DNA of 64,000 bases from Talinum fruticosum (Eukaryota; Streptophyta; Magnoliopsida; Caryophyllales; Talinaceae). A program made the position numbers and the translations under genes. How positions within the stretch are numbered: the stretch's first letter is position 1; each line of letters opens with the position of its first letter. Below are positions 61,081 to 64,000 of this stretch, piece by piece. The DNA is taken from assembly GCA_021018815.1 (NCBI GenBank), contig JAITYX010000033.1, positions 1,997,501-2,061,500 on the forward strand, read 5' to 3'. The notes beneath the pieces were generated by a model, which saw only the letters and a program-made list of their open reading frames with translations, had not been told where the DNA came from and ran no database searches.

Positions 61081-61260
61081 GGTCGCGCAAAGACCCATTC
61101 CGTCATGGGCACTCACGCACTTTCGAACTTTCGGGAATCGAAAGGTCGCGCAAAGACCCATTCCGTCATGGGCACTCATGCACTTTCGAACTTTCAGGAA
61201 TCGAAAGGTCGCGCAAAGACCCATTCCGTCATGGGCACTTATACTCCTAACCGAAAGTTA
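61081..61260. repeat. Tandem repeat, 63-bp period, two full copies and a partial third
   Basis: GGTCGCGCAAAGACCCATTC begins units at 61081, 61144 and 61207. Copies one and two differ at two bases; copy three diverges after CATGGGCACT. The period is a multiple of three, but no conserved protein is evident. Confidence 0.93.
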
Positions 61261-61608
61261 GGAGGTCACGCTCCCGTGGGATGTCTCCTAGCGAGATATC
61301 CATATTCAAGCACTCTCAAGCCTCCGAGAGATGAAAGGTTGCTCAGCAATTACTCTCTAAGTCCAAGGGGCTATGAAAAACCATTCTTCACAAAAGAACG
61401 TCAACGACAAGACGAAAGCGAAGAAGAGCATAGTTAACATAGCGAACTTCATTCATTCATTCATTCATTACAACAAGAGCGCGCAACGCACTATTACAAG
61501 GAAAGGAAAGCGTCTAAAGATAAAGACACTACGCTACAATACCACGATTACGAGTACTACGCTACGGCTTATGTCACCCCGACGAAAGGACAAGCAACGA
61601 CCGCTACC

Positions 61609-62202
61609 TCACTTCTCCTTCGGCAGACTCCTCTTCTTCTCAGCCGGGAGGTTCCTCCTCTTCTCCGATGGAAGGTTCCTCCTCTCCTCCGCCTGGGAGG
61701 TCCCTCTTCTTCTCCGCCGGAAGCTCCCTCGTCTTCTCCACCGGAAGATCCCCCTCCTTCTCCGCCGGGAGGATCCTTCCCTTCTCCTTAGGCAAGTCCC
61801 GCCGGCCATGGTAAAGAGAAGTGAGAGGGCCACCTATCGACTCTTCACTCTCCAAGGGAGGATCGGATGACGAGCCGGCACCAAGAGCAGCTCCATCTTT
61901 GTTGGCGAGTTCGCCAAAAATAAAGGCTCGCCGGTTGACGCTCGATGATGCGATCGTAATTGCACTCCACCCAAGCCTCAAGAATACCCCACTCGGAGCG
62001 GAGCGCAGCTTGAAGTAACTTGAGACCCTCGGCACGATCGTCGATCAAATCCATCTTCACAGCGTCATCGATGAGGAGTCGGTAGAACATCTCCAAGACA
62101 AAGGACGGCCGACAATACTCGATCGTCGCCTCCTCGGCCTCCGCTCGGTTGAAGCCGGGGCACAACTTCTCGTACCCAATAGGAAGCTCTCCAGCGAGTC
62201 AT
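61609..62202 (-). CDS. Antisense transcription unit 2 of the Tat element: unrecognised protein with octapeptide repeat
   Basis: Start at 62202 in a strong plant context (GAAACAATGAC), about 70 bases after the minus-strand TATA box 62271-62281, with a CT-rich leader between. After a frame change close to the start, an open segment to about 61960 reads as a compact helical protein (GYEKLCPGFNRAEAEEATIE, FVLEMFYRLLIDDAVKMDLI, EGLKLLQAALRSEWGILEAW). It then passes through an acidic Ser-rich linker (GSSSDPPLESEESIGG) into about eight copies of an octapeptide of the form RxLPxEKK (61612-61800). I do not recognise the family. It lies wholly inside the LTR element, only 170 bases from the 3' LTR. Confidence 0.6.
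61612..61805. repeat. 24-27-bp minisatellite encoding the RxLPxEKK repeat
   Basis: Units such as CCTCTTCTTCTCCGCCGG(A/G)AG on the plus strand repeat about seven to eight times with small length changes. On the minus strand they encode RDLPKEKG, RILPAEKE, DLPVEKT, RELPAEKK, RNLPSEKR and RNLPAEKK. Confidence 0.8.
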
Positions 62203-62270
62203 TGTTTCAGAATCAAAAGAGAGGAGAGAAATGAAGAAGTGAAGATGGACAATCCTTCTCAAGGCTCACC

Positions 62271-62281
62271 CCTATTTATAA
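62271..62281 (-). promoter_or_regulatory. TATA box for antisense unit 2
   Basis: Minus-strand TTATAAATAGG, an excellent plant TATA box, followed by a CT-rich leader and an ATG in good context at 62202. Confidence 0.72.
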
Positions 62282-62357
62282 GAACTTGGGGTCATAAAGG
62301 CATCTCAAGATGGGCTCCACATTCCACCTACCCACCTAGAGAGGCGTGCGGGCCGAA

Positions 62358-62371
62358 CGTGAGGGGCTAAA
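62358..62371 (+). promoter_or_regulatory. Possible polypurine tract
   Basis: CGTGAGGGGCTAAA directly precedes the 3' LTR. Only GAGGGG is pure purine, so this is a weak tract chosen by position. Confidence 0.4.
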
Positions 62372-62989
62372 TGATTCGGGTATTTCCCGGATGGTTCCAG
62401 CTCAACCGACACGTCATCGACCGACCGGGCCCAATCAGTTGGATAAGGGTGGAATCGGCCCAAGGCGATCCTTAATGGGCCAGGTAAAGCCCCAAAGCCC
62501 ACTAGGGCTAAGGTTTCCTAACATATGGTAAAAGTACCGTTTTACCCCTTTCAAACCTCCTATAAATACTCATCTTTGGCACATTCCAAGGGAAGGCTTT
62601 TATGCTCACTTGAGAAGAAATCGGATCTTTCGGATAATCACTTAAGCTTCCTAAAAGCTCTCAACATTCACCTACATTCATCCAAGTTCGTCGGTGTTCA
62701 TCCACATTCATCCCGAGAATCTTCCATATTTGGAAAACTTCTCGATTCCCAAGGAATCCCCCACGCACATCGAGGAAGACCTCCTCGATCTATTCCACTT
62801 GGATCGGATACTAACTTGAGCGTCGGAGGGCGTTCCCGGATCCACCACCCGGGCTTCGCCTTTTGCGAGTTCGGACGGTCATCACTCGACTTCGGATCGC
62901 TCGTGCCACGTCCTCGGAACCATAGCAAGTAAACCCTTCCTCTCTCCGAATCATCATCCACATCATCAACTCAATTTTCTCCGAAAGCA
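62372..62989 (+). repeat. 3' LTR
   Basis: A 618-base copy of 49007-49625, with the TATA box at 62561-62568. Differences include CCGG/CCCGG and AAAAG/AAAG homopolymer-length changes, GAACC-region transitions and a GCAGTGTTC/GCGAGTTC change near the end. Confidence 0.93.
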
Positions 62990-63505
62990 GTAGATATATT
63001 CAAGATATAGGAACTAAACATAACGGTAACCCAACTGTTATAAAAATAACGAGATAAATAAAAGTAGAAAAAACACGATAATCAACAATAACATTGCCAT
63101 GTATTTATAATTCTTTGTATAAAAATAAGTAATAGGGTAGACTCATTTTCACCTACTTTTTTATTTTGTATTATCGTAAACATATATACAATGTTTATAA
63201 GCATTTGACTCATGTTTTATATCTAGTAAAAGTAACTCTATGATAATCGAAATTTCAATTATACAATAATGCTGCATAAATTACAATACAAATACGTAAT
63301 TTTTTTTAATGACAAACTAATACATATTGGATTTCACGTTTTAATATTTGTTTCTTTAAATAAAGTTTTATCATCTCAAATTTAAATATTATAAATGGAG
63401 AAAATGTATCTCTACACAACTCATCTCTTTTTTGAGGTGACAAAAATTCATCTTCAATTAATAGATTAATAACAAAAAACATAAAATACCACAACAATAG
63501 AATTT

Positions 63506-63552
<47 letters not shown>

Positions 63553-64000
63553 GTTGACCCTCGATTCACCAAAGGGGCAAGGACGAGTGGCCTTGAATTG
63601 AAAGTAGTTGCAAGGCAGGGCCTTCTATAAAAATATTTTAAGGATATGAAAATAATAATTTATTTATTTCTCTTTTTATAGAAATTTATTTCTCTTTTTC
63701 TTGGAGGTGAAATTCATATTTATTTAGCAATGCCTGAAAATTGACGACAAGAATCTTTAATAATATTATTTTTTAAAAAAAAAAAGAAGGAAAAAGACAA
63801 ACAGAGAACTAATGACAAGAATTATTTGGTAAGTTCCATCCATCCTCTCTCTCTTTCCATTAATGGGAAGATTCCATTCCAAGTATTTCAATGCCAACTC
63901 AGCAATACTAACCAAATACATCTTAAAATATATTTTTTCAGTATAATACTTTTAATTTAAAATAATTTTGTCATAATCCTAACAACATGAATTAGTATAA
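62990..64000. other. AT-rich flank with TAA microsatellite
   Basis: No gene seen. A (TAA)n tract of about 15 units lies at 63507-63552. The rest is AT-rich with poly-A/T runs and is the resumption of the intergenic DNA interrupted by the LTR element at 49006. Confidence 0.6.

Larger units (their letters stand above)
49007..62989 (+). mobile_element. Young Ty3/gypsy LTR retrotransposon of the Tat lineage, 14 kb
   Basis: Order: 5' LTR, PBS, gag, protease, reverse transcriptase, RNase H, a second RNase H, integrase, then a 7-kb 3' region carrying antisense transcription units, then 3' LTR. Lack of a chromodomain, the second RNase H, long 3' non-pol region and antisense extra ORFs are known marks of the Tat group. 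LTRs start TG and end CA. Flanks are ATAGA (49002-49006) and GTAGA (62990-62994), a 5-bp duplication with one mismatch. By eye the LTRs differ by about seven substitutions, mostly transitions, and a few one-base indels over 618 bases, so insertion is recent. Coding frames are broken many times, mostly at homopolymers. Confidence 0.93.

Overview
The window is nuclear DNA from a flowering plant, most likely a eudicot. Genes have many short exons with GT-AG borders, intergenic DNA is AT-rich with long AT, CT and GA microsatellites, and there is a chloroplast FtsH protease, a DIVARICATA-type MYB, a GH3 exo-beta-glucosidase, an L1-type LINE and a Tat-lineage Ty3/gypsy element. Species cannot be told from the sequence alone.

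Layout from left to right. 1-5539 (minus): the 5' two thirds of an FTSH7/FTSH9-type gene, running off the left edge. 7180-11092 (plus): an acidic, single-membrane-anchor plant protein with a conserved NPFDLPYDPHEEKP block. 11093-12420: decayed repeats. 12421-12675 with 20975-20995: an AT-rich hairpin (MITE-like) element split by a full-length LINE (12676-20957, minus) with a perfect 17-bp target-site duplication. 21324-26155 (plus): a GH3 beta-glucosidase with a TRIM-like remnant in intron 3. 26156-36484: about 10 kb without a recognisable gene. 36485-37893 (minus): a two-exon DIVARICATA-like MYB. 37894-49006: AT-rich intergenic DNA with microsatellites and local tandem repeats. 49007-62989 (plus): a 14-kb LTR retrotransposon with near-identical LTRs. 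62990-64000: AT-rich DNA with a TAA microsatellite.

The most unusual region is the 7 kb between the end of pol (55446) and the 3' LTR (62372). It holds two antisense transcription units, each with its own TATA box. The first has short spliceosomal-looking introns and a gypsy-type-transposon domain. Behind its promoter lies a GA-rich array of about ten near-perfect 20-bp palindromes next to a telomere-like tract. The second lies just inside the 3' LTR, is not a family I recognise, and ends in an octapeptide repeat.

A second window-wide signal is technical. All four host genes, the LINE and the young LTR element carry repeated single-base frameshifts, nearly all of them one missing base at a homopolymer. 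This looks like uncorrected long-read indels rather than gene death, so intact/broken calls here should be treated as provisional. The four host genes show no shared pathway; they are simply neighbours.
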